Assembly: GCF_020682705.1 (NCBI RefSeq)
Contig: NZ_JAGTTN010000003.1
Span: 248,001 to 312,000, forward strand
Direction: 5' to 3'
DNA from: Microbacterium allomyrinae
Lineage (GTDB): Bacteria; Actinomycetota; Actinomycetes; Actinomycetales; Microbacteriaceae
Length of the DNA: 64,000 nucleotides
The position numbers and the translations under genes were made by a program. Position 1 is the stretch's first letter, and each line of letters begins with the position of its first letter. This document shows positions 24,372-33,488 of this stretch, piece by piece. Below the pieces are notes generated by a model that saw nothing but the letters and a program-made list of their open reading frames with translations, ran no database searches and had not been told where the DNA came from.

Positions 24372-25112
24372 CTAGCACGGGGGCTCGATACGCTCGTTCC
24401 TCTCCTCGACCGGCGGGGTCTGCGCTGCGGTCTGCGCTGCGGTCTGCGCTGCGGTCTGCGCTCCGCGCCCCCAGCGGAAGGCCGATACCGTCGGGTCGCC
24501 CGGGATCCAGAAGCGCCACGGGAAGGCCGCGGTTCCGGCGACTCCCGCGACGCCGACACGCGGACCCGCGGCCACGTCCGGCAGCGGATCGACGCGCAGC
24601 TCGAGTCGGGCGACCGCACCGTGCCACGGGGCGCCCGTGACCGCGTCGATGCCGTCGTGAAGCGGATGCCGCAGCCCCACTGCATCGCCGAGCCTGCCCG
24701 GCCCGCGCGCGAGGTCGCGCATCGCGCGGGCCGCCGGTCGGCGCCGGGCCGCGGCATCCGTCCCGCTCACGATCTCGCCCGCCCGCAGCAGCACACCGCC
24801 GGCGACACCTTCCGGACCGCACACGACGTTGACGCACGAATGGATGCCGTGGCTCAAGTACACGTAGAGATGGCCCGGCTCGCCCCACATGGTGGCGTTG
24901 CGCGCCGTCGGGCCCATGCGGGCGTGCGACCCGGGATCGGCCATGGGCCCGGTGCCGCGCCCGTGGTACGCCTCGACCTCGGTGAGCCGCACCGCGACCG
25001 TATCGCCGCCGACCACCGTGGTCAGAATCGCCCCGAGCAGGCGGGGTGCGACGTCGGCGGGGAGCCCGGCGAGATCGCTCCGGCGCGCACGCGCGAAGAG
25101 GGGTCCGGACAT
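24372..25112 (-). CDS. 3-methyladenine DNA glycosylase (AAG/Mpg family)
   Basis: A 246-residue base-excision-repair enzyme that removes alkylated purines. It has the AAG-family order: LTEVEAYHGRGTGPMADPGSHA near residue 45 (the Glu of EAYHG activates water), then ARNATMWGEPGHLYVYLSHGIHSCVNVV, and DLARGPGRLGDAVGL. The C-terminus ends in four AQTA tetrapeptides and is not part of the conserved fold. TAGACT (25119-25124) ends six bases before the ATG, so the transcript is probably leaderless. It is divergent from an MFS pump. Confidence 0.92.
   Translation of the reverse strand: MSGPLFARARRSDLAGLPADVAPRLLGAILTTVVGGDTVAVRLTEVEAYHGRGTGPMADPGSHARMGPTARNATMWGEPGHLYVYLSHGIHSCVNVVCGPEGVAGGVLLRAGEIVSGTDAAARRRPAARAMRDLARGPGRLGDAVGLRHPLHDGIDAVTGAPWHGAVARLELRVDPLPDVAAGPRVGVAGVAGTAAFPWRFWIPGDPTVSAFRWGRGAQTAAQTAAQTAAQTPPVEERNERIEPPC
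24418..24465. repeat. 4 x 12-bp tandem repeat in the glycosylase C-terminus
   Basis: The 12-bp unit GTCTGCGCTGCG occurs three times perfectly and a fourth time in part. On the coding strand it encodes AQTA repeats just before the end of the protein, beyond the conserved domain. It is a second in-frame minisatellite, distinct from that at 22716-23105. Confidence 0.85.
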
Positions 25113-25187
25113 GCCGGGAGTCTACGCACCGGCGCGTCACCCCGAGAGGGCGATGGCGCGCCCGCGCGCGAGCGCTAACCTTCGCTC

Positions 25188-26834
25188 ATGAAGCGCTGGT
25201 TCGTCCTGATCATTCTCGGGGTCTCGCAGTTCGTGATGGTGCTGGACAGCACTGTGATGAACGTCTCGATCTCGACGGTGGCCGCCGACCTCGGCACCGA
25301 CATCTCGGGCATGCAGGCCGCCATCACGTTCTACGCGCTGACCATGGCGGCATTCATGCTGACCGGTGGCAAGCTCGGCGACAAGTGGGGGCGCAGCAGG
25401 GCCTTCCGGATCGGGTCGGTCGTCTACGGAATCGGCTCGCTCACGACCGCGCTCGCTCCGAATCTCACGATCCTGCTGTTCGGCTGGTCCCTCGTCGAAG
25501 GACTCGGTGCGGTGCTCGTCATTCCGGCGATCGCCGCCCTCGCGGCCATCAACTACACGGGGCGCGACCGCGTCATCGCATTCTCGGCGCTCGGTGCGAT
25601 CACCGGATTCGCCGCGGCCGCCGGGCCGCTCATCGGCGGGCTGATGACGACGTATGCGTCGTGGCGCTACGTGTTCGTCGGCGAAGCGGTCGTGATGGCA
25701 CTCGTACTCATCGTCTCGGGACGCATCAAGGACCTGCCCGGCGACAAGACGCTCCGCATCGACCTGCTGAGCGTCGTGCTGTCGGCGAGCGGGATGGCGA
25801 TCCTCGTGTTCGGCGTGCTGCAGAGCAAGACCTGGGGCTGGCTCGTACCGCTGAATCCACCCGAGATCGGCGGCACCACCATCGCCCCCTTCGGCATCTC
25901 GCCGGTGGCGTACCTGATCCTGCTGGCCTTCGTGGTGCTGTGGTGGTTCGTCCGCCGCCAGCAGCAGCTCGAGGACGCCGGCCGCGTGCCGCTGCTGAAG
26001 GTGAGCATGCTGCGCATCCCGGCGCTGCGCAGTGGACTCACGATGTTCATGGCGCAGTACTTCGCGATCGCGGCGCTGTTCTTCGTGGTGCCGGTGTATC
26101 TGCAGACGATCCTCGGCTACGACGCACTGCAGACCGGACTGAAGATCCTGCCACTGTCGCTCGGACTGATCCTCCTGTCGGTCGTCGGCTCCCGCCTGTC
26201 GACCGTGCGCTCGGCGCGCAACGTCGCGCGCATCGGACAATTCACGCTCGGCATCGGCCTGCTGCTCGTGTTCGTCGCCGTGCAGCCCGATCTCAGCGAC
26301 TGGATCTTCGCGATCGGGATGTTCGTGGTCGGGGCCGGGTTCGGCCTGCTCGCCTCCCAGCTCGGCAACGTCAACATGTCGGCGGTGTCGAAGGACGACA
26401 CCTCCGAGGTCGGCGGACTGCAGGGAACGTTCCAGAACCTCGGCTCATCGTTCGGCACGGCGATCGTCGGATCGATGTTCATCCTCCTGCTCACGTCCGG
26501 CTTCAGCACCGCCGTCCAGTCCAGTGAGGCGATTCCCGACGACGTCAAGCAGCAGGTCGCCGAGGCGACCTCGGTCGGCGCGCCGATCATCTCGCGCGCT
26601 CAGGCCGAGACGGCGCTCCTCGATGCGGGGGTCGCCCCCGACGCCGCCGACGAGATCGCCACCCTCTATGCGGACGAGCAGCTCGGAGCGCTCCGGCAGG
26701 CGCTGTTCCTCGTCTTCGCGCTCACGCTGATCGCGATCGTGCTGGCGCGGGGTCTGCCCGCCACGATCCCGGTGCCGGTGGCGGGGGGCAAGAACGACGC
26801 GTCCGGCCCGGAGGATCAGCCCGACGGCACCTGA
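25188..26834 (+). CDS. MFS drug/metabolite efflux pump (DHA2 type, 14 TM)
   Basis: A 548-residue transporter with about 14 hydrophobic helices. The N-terminal motif VMVLDSTVMNVSISTVAADLG is the D1 signature of the 14-TM DHA2 drug:proton antiporters (LDxTVxNVALP-type), and GGKLGDKWGRSRAF is motif A. A soluble stretch near residues 445-505 precedes the last helix. The substrate is unknown. TAACCT (25176-25181) ends six bases before the ATG with no ribosome binding site. Its 3' end overlaps the convergent gene by 19 bases. Confidence 0.9.
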   Translation: MKRWFVLIILGVSQFVMVLDSTVMNVSISTVAADLGTDISGMQAAITFYALTMAAFMLTGGKLGDKWGRSRAFRIGSVVYGIGSLTTALAPNLTILLFGWSLVEGLGAVLVIPAIAALAAINYTGRDRVIAFSALGAITGFAAAAGPLIGGLMTTYASWRYVFVGEAVVMALVLIVSGRIKDLPGDKTLRIDLLSVVLSASGMAILVFGVLQSKTWGWLVPLNPPEIGGTTIAPFGISPVAYLILLAFVVLWWFVRRQQQLEDAGRVPLLKVSMLRIPALRSGLTMFMAQYFAIAALFFVVPVYLQTILGYDALQTGLKILPLSLGLILLSVVGSRLSTVRSARNVARIGQFTLGIGLLLVFVAVQPDLSDWIFAIGMFVVGAGFGLLASQLGNVNMSAVSKDDTSEVGGLQGTFQNLGSSFGTAIVGSMFILLLTSGFSTAVQSSEAIPDDVKQQVAEATSVGAPIISRAQAETALLDAGVAPDAADEIATLYADEQLGALRQALFLVFALTLIAIVLARGLPATIPVPVAGGKNDASGPEDQPDGT

Positions 26835-28228
26835 CACCACGAGATCGCCGAGCCGTTGAGCGCGACCACGGGGGTGCCGTCCGCGATCTCGAGGATCCGG
26901 GTCTCGGGCCGCTGGGGCAGGGGCTGCTGGTACAAGTCGTAGGGATTCGACACGGCATCGGGCGCAACGAGCACCGCGACGTAGCGGGCACTGGGCGACA
27001 CACAGACCTGCAGCACGGCATCCGTGTCGGCGATCTCGGTGAGGATGCGCGTCGTGCCGTCCGCCGCCACCGACGCCACCGACGTCCGCCCCGTCGGCAG
27101 CCCGTCCTCGAGCACTGCGGCGGTGCGGACCGTCGAGCCGTCGGGCAGGGGCGTCACCGAGCTCGCCCTACCGAGATCGATGTCGGGCGCGACGAGGGGC
27201 TGCTCGCTCGCATCGGTGAGGTCGATGACCGACGTCTCTTCGAGGCGATCGACCACCGCTTCGGCCGATCCCCGCGCGATGCCGTCGATCTTCATGGCTG
27301 CACCCAGGGCGGTCGCGCCCACGCCGTCGGAGGCGGTCAGCAGCAGCGATCCGTCGAAGGAGAGCAGCAGGATGCTGTCGGTATCGGGCACGAACCGCCA
27401 CTCGGCCACGCGCGGGTCGGCACCCTCGACGGCGACCTCCACCGGGTCGGCGTCGGGATCCTTGAGCGATGCCGTATAGAGCCGGCTCTCGCGGCCGGAG
27501 TCGGCGGTCAGCGCCGCGTCCGAGAAGGTGTACCCGACCAGCTCGCCGCGGTCCGCGCTCTGCAGCGTCGAGACGAAGCCGTCGCCGGGCAGCGGCAGCT
27601 CCTGGGCGTTCTCGCCGTCGAGGTCGGTCACGATCAGCCCCGCCTGGTCGTCGTCGGTGCGCACCGACACCACGAGATGGGCCGAGGTCGCGCGGAAGTC
27701 CTCGATATGCGCGTGCGTGAACACGGGCACCGCGTTCTGGCCGGCGAGGTCGGTGCGGTAGATCAGGTCGCCGTCCGCGCGGCCGCGCTGCAGCAGGAAG
27801 ACCTCCGCGGCGGGAGTCTGGAACGTCTCGGTGATCGTCGAGGTCGGGCCACCGCCGAGCGAGGCGACATCGTCGATCCGGACGGTGTACGCGGTGTCGT
27901 CCCACAGCGGCAGCGTGAAGCGGATTCCGATGCTCCGGCCCGCCGTGTCGACCTGGAACGGCGTGGCCGGGGTGACCGTGATGTGCGAGGCGTCGACCTC
28001 GGCGAGCGACTGCGAGGTGGTGACGATGAGGCGGGAGCCGGATGCCGCGACCGCCGCCGCCGGATCGACCGAGACATCCGTCACCCGAGGCCCCTGCGCG
28101 ACGCCGGCGGCGGCGCCCGCGAGGCCGACGGCCGCGAGCACGCCGACGATCGCGAGGAACGACAGCACGAACGCGCGGCCGCGGCGGTGCCGGGCGAGCG
28201 CGCGACGCGTGCCCGGCTCAGTACTCAT
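26816..28228 (-). CDS. membrane-anchored protein of unknown function, last gene of zinc cluster
   Basis: A 470-residue protein with a basic N-terminus, one membrane helix at about residues 18-44 and a large outside part. Residues 50-130 look like an Ig-like bacterial domain (DVSVDPAAAVAASGSRLIV...PFQVDTAG). The rest has repeated strands with D-G-x-x motifs (VTDLDGENAQELPLPGDG; SFDGSLLLTASDG), as in TolB/beta-propeller proteins. I do not recognise the family. It overlaps the upstream TIGR03943 gene by 11 bases, so it belongs to the same transcript as metal-handling genes; a role at the cell surface in metal homeostasis is inference. Confidence 0.72.
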   Translation of the reverse strand: MSTEPGTRRALARHRRGRAFVLSFLAIVGVLAAVGLAGAAAGVAQGPRVTDVSVDPAAAVAASGSRLIVTTSQSLAEVDASHITVTPATPFQVDTAGRSIGIRFTLPLWDDTAYTVRIDDVASLGGGPTSTITETFQTPAAEVFLLQRGRADGDLIYRTDLAGQNAVPVFTHAHIEDFRATSAHLVVSVRTDDDQAGLIVTDLDGENAQELPLPGDGFVSTLQSADRGELVGYTFSDAALTADSGRESRLYTASLKDPDADPVEVAVEGADPRVAEWRFVPDTDSILLLSFDGSLLLTASDGVGATALGAAMKIDGIARGSAEAVVDRLEETSVIDLTDASEQPLVAPDIDLGRASSVTPLPDGSTVRTAAVLEDGLPTGRTSVASVAADGTTRILTEIADTDAVLQVCVSPSARYVAVLVAPDAVSNPYDLYQQPLPQRPETRILEIADGTPVVALNGSAISWCQVPSG

Positions 28229-29105
28229 ACGGATCCTCTGGCTCGGGGATCTCTTCGATCGATGCCGCGTCGATCTCGAGCCGCCCGTCGGATGTCGAGC
28301 GCACCGTGCCCGTGACGGTCACCCACTGACCCGTCTCAGGCGGGGGCGCGGCGCCGATCACCGGCACGCTCGCGGGCTGGGCGTCGATCACGCAGTGCGT
28401 GATCACGAGGCGGGTGAGGTCGAAGTCGCCGTCCTCGCCCGGTGTCACGAAGCCTGTCAGCTCGACCGCGTCGCCGTCGAACGCGTCGGGGTTCGTCGCG
28501 GTGGCGAACGCGGTCGCCCATTCGCCGACCCCGAACGACGCCGTGTCTCCGGTCGCGGCGAGCTGGATGGTGTCGGCTCCGCCGAAGAGCGGGGTCGCCC
28601 CGACGTCGCGCGACATCGCCAGTTCGGCGGAGAGCGAGGCCGGCGGCAGCACCAGCGTGAGCACCACGACGCCGGATGCCGCCGCCCCGCCGAGCACGGT
28701 GGCGACGACCGCGGCGGGGTGCCGCACGTGATCGTGCGCCTCGGAGCGCCCGGCCTCGTTCGGCGCCGGCTCCTCGGAATCGCCGGCCGTTCGCGCATTC
28801 TGGGCCGGCCGCCGCGACGGTGGAGCGGGTGTGAGGAGTTGATGCTCGGCATCCGACTCCTCGGGCCCGGCGGCGGCGTCACCGTGGTCGTGTCCGTGGT
28901 CTGCCTCGGCACCGAGCGGCAGCGCGAACGATGCGACGGCTCCGACGAGGATGAGCACCGCCATCGACACCGCGAACCACGTCGAATCCGGATTGATGTA
29001 CAGGCTGATGCGCCCCGTGACGGCCAGCGAGATCGTGACCACCGCGAGGATCGCGGCGAGCCCGACGCCCAGCCACCGCGTGCCCACCCACTCGGCCCTA
29101 CGCAA
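28218..29105 (-). CDS. TIGR03943 family membrane protein (permease partner)
   Basis: A 295-residue protein of the YcgQ/TIGR03943 group (DUF1980). Two membrane helices (about 12-32 and 40-62) are followed by a His-rich stretch ADHGHDHGD, a third helix near 132-155, and a C-terminal soluble domain with VELTGFVTPGEDGDFDLTRLVITHCVIDA, the conserved region. Members are nearly always paired with the DUF318 permease, as here (8-base overlap), and often under Zur control. Biochemical role is unproven; metal transport or delivery is the usual proposal. Confidence 0.88.
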   Translation of the reverse strand: MRRAEWVGTRWLGVGLAAILAVVTISLAVTGRISLYINPDSTWFAVSMAVLILVGAVASFALPLGAEADHGHDHGDAAAGPEESDAEHQLLTPAPPSRRPAQNARTAGDSEEPAPNEAGRSEAHDHVRHPAAVVATVLGGAAASGVVVLTLVLPPASLSAELAMSRDVGATPLFGGADTIQLAATGDTASFGVGEWATAFATATNPDAFDGDAVELTGFVTPGEDGDFDLTRLVITHCVIDAQPASVPVIGAAPPPETGQWVTVTGTVRSTSDGRLEIDAASIEEIPEPEDPYEY

Positions 29106-30195
29106 GGAGGTTCACCACCGTCCCGATCGCGAACGCCGAGAGCACGACCACCACGACGATGCCGCCGAGCGTGCGCCACGTGAATGTGGTGCGCATGAGC
29201 GCGAGCATCTTGACGTCGACGAGCGGCCCGACCAGCAGGAACGCGACGATGGAGCCGGGGGTGAAGGTCGAGGCGAAGGACAGCGCGAAGAACGCGTCGA
29301 CGTTGGAGCAGATCGAGACGACCATCGCGAGCGCCATCATCGCGACGATCGACAGCGCCGGATTCGACCCGATCGCCACGAGCGCCTCGCGGGGGATGAG
29401 CACCTGCACAGCCCCGGCGAGGGCCGAGCCGATGACGAGGGCGGGCATGACCGCGCGCAGCTCGACGACGAACTGCGCCAGCGTGCGCCGCCACTTGCCG
29501 CCCGGCTCGTGCACGACGAGGTCGCAGGTCTCGCGGAAGCGATCGGTGAGCAGGGCATCCGGGTCGGGGTGCCGGCTGTACAGCCATCCGATCAGGTTCG
29601 CGATCAGATAGCCGCCGACGATGCGGGCGATCAGGATGCCGTCGCTCCAGCCGAACGCCTGGTGCGTCGTGATGATCACGATCGGGTTGACGATGGGCGC
29701 CGCAATGAGGAAGGTGAGCGTCTCGGGCACCGAGAATCCGCGCATCAGCAGGCCTCGCGCGAACGGCACGTTGCCGCACTCGCAGACCGGAACGATCATG
29801 CCGAGCAGCGACAGCACCGCGCGACGCGCCCACGCGCGGCGCGGCATCCATCGTTCTATGACACCCGGCGGCACCCACACCTGCACGACGATCGACAGCA
29901 CCACGCCGAGCGCGACGAACGGCAACGACTCGATGAGCACGCTGATCGCAAGCGTGAGCCCATCTTGCGCGCGGGTGGGCAGGGATGCCGGGAACAGCTG
30001 CGGTGCGAGCCAGTCGACGACGAAGAGACCGGCGACGATCACGACCCCGATGCCGACCCAGACGAGCGCGCGGGCCTGGGAAGACGGGACGCCCGGCGTC
30101 ATCGCGCCGTGGCCATGGCCCGTCGAGCGGCGGCGGGACGCCGGAGCCGTTCCCGGTCCCTGCGTCTGCCGATGGGCGGGATCAGTCCGCGTCAC
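29098..30195 (-). CDS. DUF318/YraQ-type permease
   Basis: A polytopic permease of about 365 residues with eight or so helices. The conserved Cys motif CECGNVPFARGLLMRG and a second CSNVDAFFALSF motif are present, as in the ArsP/YcgR group. The N-terminus contains a short HGHG stretch. The start is uncertain: GTG at 30195 overlaps the Fur gene by 14 bases and would keep the genes coupled; an ATG at 30102 is an alternative. Together with TIGR03943 it forms a two-subunit unit. Being between a Fur regulator and znu genes argues for metal handling. Confidence 0.87.
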   Translation of the reverse strand: MTRTDPAHRQTQGPGTAPASRRRSTGHGHGAMTPGVPSSQARALVWVGIGVVIVAGLFVVDWLAPQLFPASLPTRAQDGLTLAISVLIESLPFVALGVVLSIVVQVWVPPGVIERWMPRRAWARRAVLSLLGMIVPVCECGNVPFARGLLMRGFSVPETLTFLIAAPIVNPIVIITTHQAFGWSDGILIARIVGGYLIANLIGWLYSRHPDPDALLTDRFRETCDLVVHEPGGKWRRTLAQFVVELRAVMPALVIGSALAGAVQVLIPREALVAIGSNPALSIVAMMALAMVVSICSNVDAFFALSFASTFTPGSIVAFLLVGPLVDVKMLALMRTTFTWRTLGGIVVVVVLSAFAIGTVVNLLA

Positions 30196-30595
30196 GCTCT
30201 TCGTCCCGGGTCTTCGCACACGACGCGCAGAGCCCGAAGATGTCGACGATGTGCTCGGCGTCGCGGAACCCGTGTCGCTCGGCGGTGCGCTTGGCCCACT
30301 GCTCGACGTCGGTCGCCTCGATCTCGACCGTCAGCCCGCAGGAGCGGCAGATCAGGTGGTGGTGGTGGCCCGTGCTCGTGCAGGCGCGATAGAGCGCCTC
30401 GCCCTCGGGGCTCTGCAGCGAATCGGCGTCGCCCTGGGCGGCGAGCCCGGCGAGCGCGCGGTACACGGTCGCCAGACCGATGCCGGTGTTCTCGTCGCGG
30501 AGGGTGGCGTGCAGCGACTGCGCGCTCACGAATCCACGGGCATCCGAGAGCGCTTCGCGCACGCGTTCGCGCTGCCACGTATTGCGCTGGACCAT
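30182..30595 (-). CDS. Fur family regulator, probably Zur
   Basis: A 137-residue Fur-family repressor. The winged helix is N-terminal (LRDENTGIGLATVYRALAGLAAQG), followed by HHHHLICRSCG and GLCASC, which give the regulatory and structural zinc sites. Fur, Zur and Mur share this layout; the position inside a znuACB cluster makes Zur the best assignment. It would bind the box at 33501-33517. TAGACT (30603-30608) ends seven bases before the ATG, so it has its own leaderless promoter besides possible read-through from znuB. Confidence 0.9.
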   Translation of the reverse strand: MVQRNTWQRERVREALSDARGFVSAQSLHATLRDENTGIGLATVYRALAGLAAQGDADSLQSPEGEALYRACTSTGHHHHLICRSCGLTVEIEATDVEQWAKRTAERHGFRDAEHIVDIFGLCASCAKTRDEERDAD

Positions 30596-30648
30596 GGCCG
30601 GAAGTCTACCGGCGGGCCCTGAGGGTCGCCCGGGCGCGGCATCCGCTC

Positions 30649-30709
30649 GCCGAAAGTGCACGAACGGCTGTCCACGCGCATCCGAAACCGCAACACGCGC
30701 ACTCTCGGC
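30649..30709. repeat. imperfect inverted repeat between znuB and zur
   Basis: GCCGAAAGTGC (30649-30659) and GCACTCTCGGC (30699-30709) pair at 10 of 11 positions, 39 bases apart. The GAAAGTGCA core also occurs in the arms of the 60-bp palindrome at 23332-23391. It lies in the 128-base gap between znuB and the Fur gene and may reduce read-through. Confidence 0.5.
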
Positions 30710-30723
30710 GCTCATGGCCGCCG

Positions 30724-31590
30724 TCACGCCGCGTGGGCACGGGTCACCCGCCCCCGCCGTGCGCCGATGCCGCGGCACACCAGGTAGATGACGAACGAGA
30801 TCGTCGTGATGTACGGGCTCACGGGGAGGGTACCCATGATCGCGAGCAGGATGCCGCCCACGGCAGACACGAAGCCGAACAGAGCCGACAGCAGCGGCAC
30901 CGACAGCGGTCCCGACGCGACGCGCACCGCTGCGGCGGCCGGCGTGACCAGGAGCGCCATCACCAGCAGCGCGCCGATGATGTGCACCGCGACGGCGACG
31001 ATGAGACCGAGCAGCAGCATGAATCCGAGCGACACCACGGTCGTGGGCACGCCGCGTGCCGCCGCGGACTGCGGGTCGAGCGAGTCGAACCGCAACGGGC
31101 GCCAGATGAGCAGCAGACCCAGCAGCACTACGGCGCCGATGCCGATGAGCCAGCCGAGCTGCCCCGACTGCACCGACACGATCTGCCCGGTGAGCAGGCT
31201 GAACCGATTGGCGCTGCGGCCGTCGTACAGCGAGAGGAAGAGGATGCCCAGGCCGAGACCGAACGGCATGAGCACGCCGATGATCGAGTTGCGGTCGCGT
31301 GCCCGCGCGCCGAGCCAGCCGATGATCGCGGCGGCGACGAGCGATCCGACGATCGATCCCGTGACGACGTCCACGCCGATCAACAGCGCTGCGGCGGCAC
31401 CCGCGAACGACAGCTCGCTGATGCCGTGCACGGCGAACGCCATGTCGCGCTGGATCACGAAGACGCCGATGAGTCCCCCGACGAGGCCCAGCACGGCGCC
31501 GGCCCACACCGAGTTCGACACGAGCGCGAGGATGTCGCCGTAGTACGGCAGACCGCCGAACATCGCGTCGGCGACGTCGTCCCAGTTCAT
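30724..31590 (-). CDS. znuB: zinc ABC transporter permease ZnuB
   Basis: A 288-residue ABC-3 family permease with eight to nine helices, including the conserved GGLIGVFVIQRDMAFAVHGISELSFAGAA region and VTPAAAAVRVA. It forms the membrane channel for zinc imported by ZnuA and ZnuC. Its ATG overlaps the znuC stop (ATGA, 31587-31590), so translation is coupled. Confidence 0.95.
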   Translation of the reverse strand: MNWDDVADAMFGGLPYYGDILALVSNSVWAGAVLGLVGGLIGVFVIQRDMAFAVHGISELSFAGAAAALLIGVDVVTGSIVGSLVAAAIIGWLGARARDRNSIIGVLMPFGLGLGILFLSLYDGRSANRFSLLTGQIVSVQSGQLGWLIGIGAVVLLGLLLIWRPLRFDSLDPQSAAARGVPTTVVSLGFMLLLGLIVAVAVHIIGALLVMALLVTPAAAAVRVASGPLSVPLLSALFGFVSAVGGILLAIMGTLPVSPYITTISFVIYLVCRGIGARRGRVTRAHAA

Positions 31591-32480
31591 GCGTGGTCCT
31601 CGTCGTGGTGGTGATGGGATGCCTCGGCGTCGGGCGCGCCGACCACCACCAGGCGATCGCCCGCCCGCAGCACGAACACGTGGGCTCCGTACAGGTCGGT
31701 GAGCACGCGGGAGTTGAGCACCTCGGAGGGCGTGCCGAGGGTGAAGCGCCCGTTCGCGATGTACAGGATGCGATCGACCTTGCCCAGCACCGGGTTGATG
31801 TCGTGGGTGACGAGCAGGACGGCGGCGTCCTTGTCGCGGCGGTGCCGGTCGATGAGGCCGATGACGGCCTGCTGGTTGGCGAGGTCGAGGCTGGTGAGCG
31901 GCTCGTCGCAGAGCAGCAGCCGGGGATCGTCCGCGAGGGCCTGTCCTGCGCGCAGCCGCTGCTGCTCGCCGCCCGAGAGCTCGCCCACCGGCCGGTCCGC
32001 GAAGTCGCGTGCACCGACGGCGTCGATCAGCGCATCGACGCGGGCACGGTCACCGCGGCGGGGGAAGGGCAGCCCGAAGCGGTGCCCGTCCACGCCCAGG
32101 GTGACGAGGTCGCGGCCGCGCAGTGAGGTGTCGCGCGGCAGCGGCCGTGCCTGCGGAATGTAGCCGATGGTGCGGTTGCCCCGGCCATGCACGTCGTGGC
32201 CGCTCACCGCGATCGTGCCGCTCGAGAGCGGTTCGAGCCCGAGGATCGCGCGCAGCAGCGTCGTCTTGCCCGAACCGCTCGGGCCGAGCACGGCGATCAG
32301 CTCGCCGGCATGCACGTCGAGGTTCAGCCCCGACCACAGCTCCCGTTCGCCGCGCCGGAGCGCGGCATCCCTGATCGTGAGAACGGGAGCCGAGCCCCCT
32401 CCCGGCGCCGCCGGCGCGTCACCCGGAGCCGCGGGGCGCGCGGTCCCGGCCGCGCCGGCGTCGGAGGGTGCGGCGCTCAC
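31587..32480 (-). CDS. znuC: zinc ABC transporter ATP-binding protein ZnuC
   Basis: A 297-residue ABC ATPase. Walker A is GPSGSGKTT, the signature LSGGEQQRLRAGQAL, Walker B LLLCDEPLTSLD, and the switch His is in LVTHD. A 30-residue Ala/Pro-rich N-terminal extension precedes the domain, and the C-terminus ends in SHHHHDEDHA, a likely zinc-binding tail. The GTG start overlaps the znuA stop codon (GTGA). Confidence 0.94.
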   Translation of the reverse strand: MSAAPSDAGAAGTARPAAPGDAPAAPGGGSAPVLTIRDAALRRGERELWSGLNLDVHAGELIAVLGPSGSGKTTLLRAILGLEPLSSGTIAVSGHDVHGRGNRTIGYIPQARPLPRDTSLRGRDLVTLGVDGHRFGLPFPRRGDRARVDALIDAVGARDFADRPVGELSGGEQQRLRAGQALADDPRLLLCDEPLTSLDLANQQAVIGLIDRHRRDKDAAVLLVTHDINPVLGKVDRILYIANGRFTLGTPSEVLNSRVLTDLYGAHVFVLRAGDRLVVVGAPDAEASHHHHDEDHA

Positions 32481-33481
32481 TCGTCCAGCGCCGCGCTCAG
32501 CGCCTCGATGTTCGCCTGCATCCACGAGATGTAAGTCTGGCCCTCGGGGAGCGTTTCTGAAAACGCGATCACGGGGATCCCGCCCTGTTCGGCCGTGTCG
32601 ATGATCTGCGTCGTCTCGGCGCCGCCGGTCTGCGTGTTCGTGATGACGGTGCGGACGTCGCCGGATTCGAGCAGCCGAAGGGATTCGAGCAGCGTCGCGG
32701 GTGCGACGTCCTGCCCTTCCTCGACGGCCTCGCTGAAGGCCTCGGGCGTGACGTTCTCGAGACCGGCCTCGCGGATCAGGTACACCGGTACCGGCTCGGT
32801 GACGAAGACCTGCTCGCCGCCGTGCGCGGCCGCGATATCGGCGAGCGAGGCCTCGAGTCCCTCGATCTCGGCAGAGAATGCCTCCGCGTTGGCGGTGAAG
32901 GTCGCCGCGTCATCGGGGCTGAGCTCGCCGAGTTCCTCCGCGATCGCGGCGGCGACGTGCGCGACGGTGTGCGGGTCGTACCAGACGTGCTCGTTGAAGC
33001 CCTCGACGTGCTCGTGGTCGTGCTCGTCGTGCTCGGCGTCGTCCTCGGTCTCTGCCGCGTCGTCCGCGGCATCCGCCGTCTCTTCGTCATGGCCGTCGTT
33101 GTCGGGCCAGTCGTGGGAGTGCTCGACCGCCGTCACGACGGGCGCACTGCTGCCGCTGGACTCGATGAGCGCGTCGATGAATGCGTCGTACCCGCCGCCG
33201 TTCTCGATGATGAGATCGGCGTTCGAGACGGCGAGCTGATCGCGGGCGCTGGGCTCGAACGAGTGGGGGTCCTGCGAGTCGCTCGAGACGATCGAGGTGA
33301 CCTCCACCAGGTCGCCGCCGATCTGCTCGGCGATCTGCCCATAGACGTTCGTCGACGCGACGACCGTCAGACGCCCGTCGGCCCCGGTCTCGGTGCCCGC
33401 TGCGGTGGCGCAGCCCGAGAGTGCCAGAGCGGATGCCGCGGCGAGGGCGAGCAGGGTCGTCGTGCGTCGTGTCGAACTCAT
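32477..33481 (-). CDS. znuA: zinc-binding lipoprotein ZnuA
   Basis: A 334-residue cluster A-I metal-binding lipoprotein. The lipobox is ALSGC (Cys24). Conserved residues for metal are in DPHSFEPSARD, the HVWYDPHTV region and near the C-terminus. Between them is a long His/Asp/Glu-rich loop (about residues 118-168, with HSHDWPDNDGHDEE and EHDEHDHEHVEG), the hallmark of zinc rather than manganese proteins. It captures zinc outside the membrane and passes it to ZnuB. The promoter bears a Zur-type box, so expression should rise in zinc shortage. Confidence 0.96.
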   Translation of the reverse strand: MSSTRRTTTLLALAAASALALSGCATAAGTETGADGRLTVVASTNVYGQIAEQIGGDLVEVTSIVSSDSQDPHSFEPSARDQLAVSNADLIIENGGGYDAFIDALIESSGSSAPVVTAVEHSHDWPDNDGHDEETADAADDAAETEDDAEHDEHDHEHVEGFNEHVWYDPHTVAHVAAAIAEELGELSPDDAATFTANAEAFSAEIEGLEASLADIAAAHGGEQVFVTEPVPVYLIREAGLENVTPEAFSEAVEEGQDVAPATLLESLRLLESGDVRTVITNTQTGGAETTQIIDTAEQGGIPVIAFSETLPEGQTYISWMQANIEALSAALDE

Positions 33482-33488
33482 GTTCTCG

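Noticed and set aside
28951..31614. 887-codon plus-strand frame opposite the zinc cluster
   Set aside because: It crosses several recognised minus-strand genes and has no family features.
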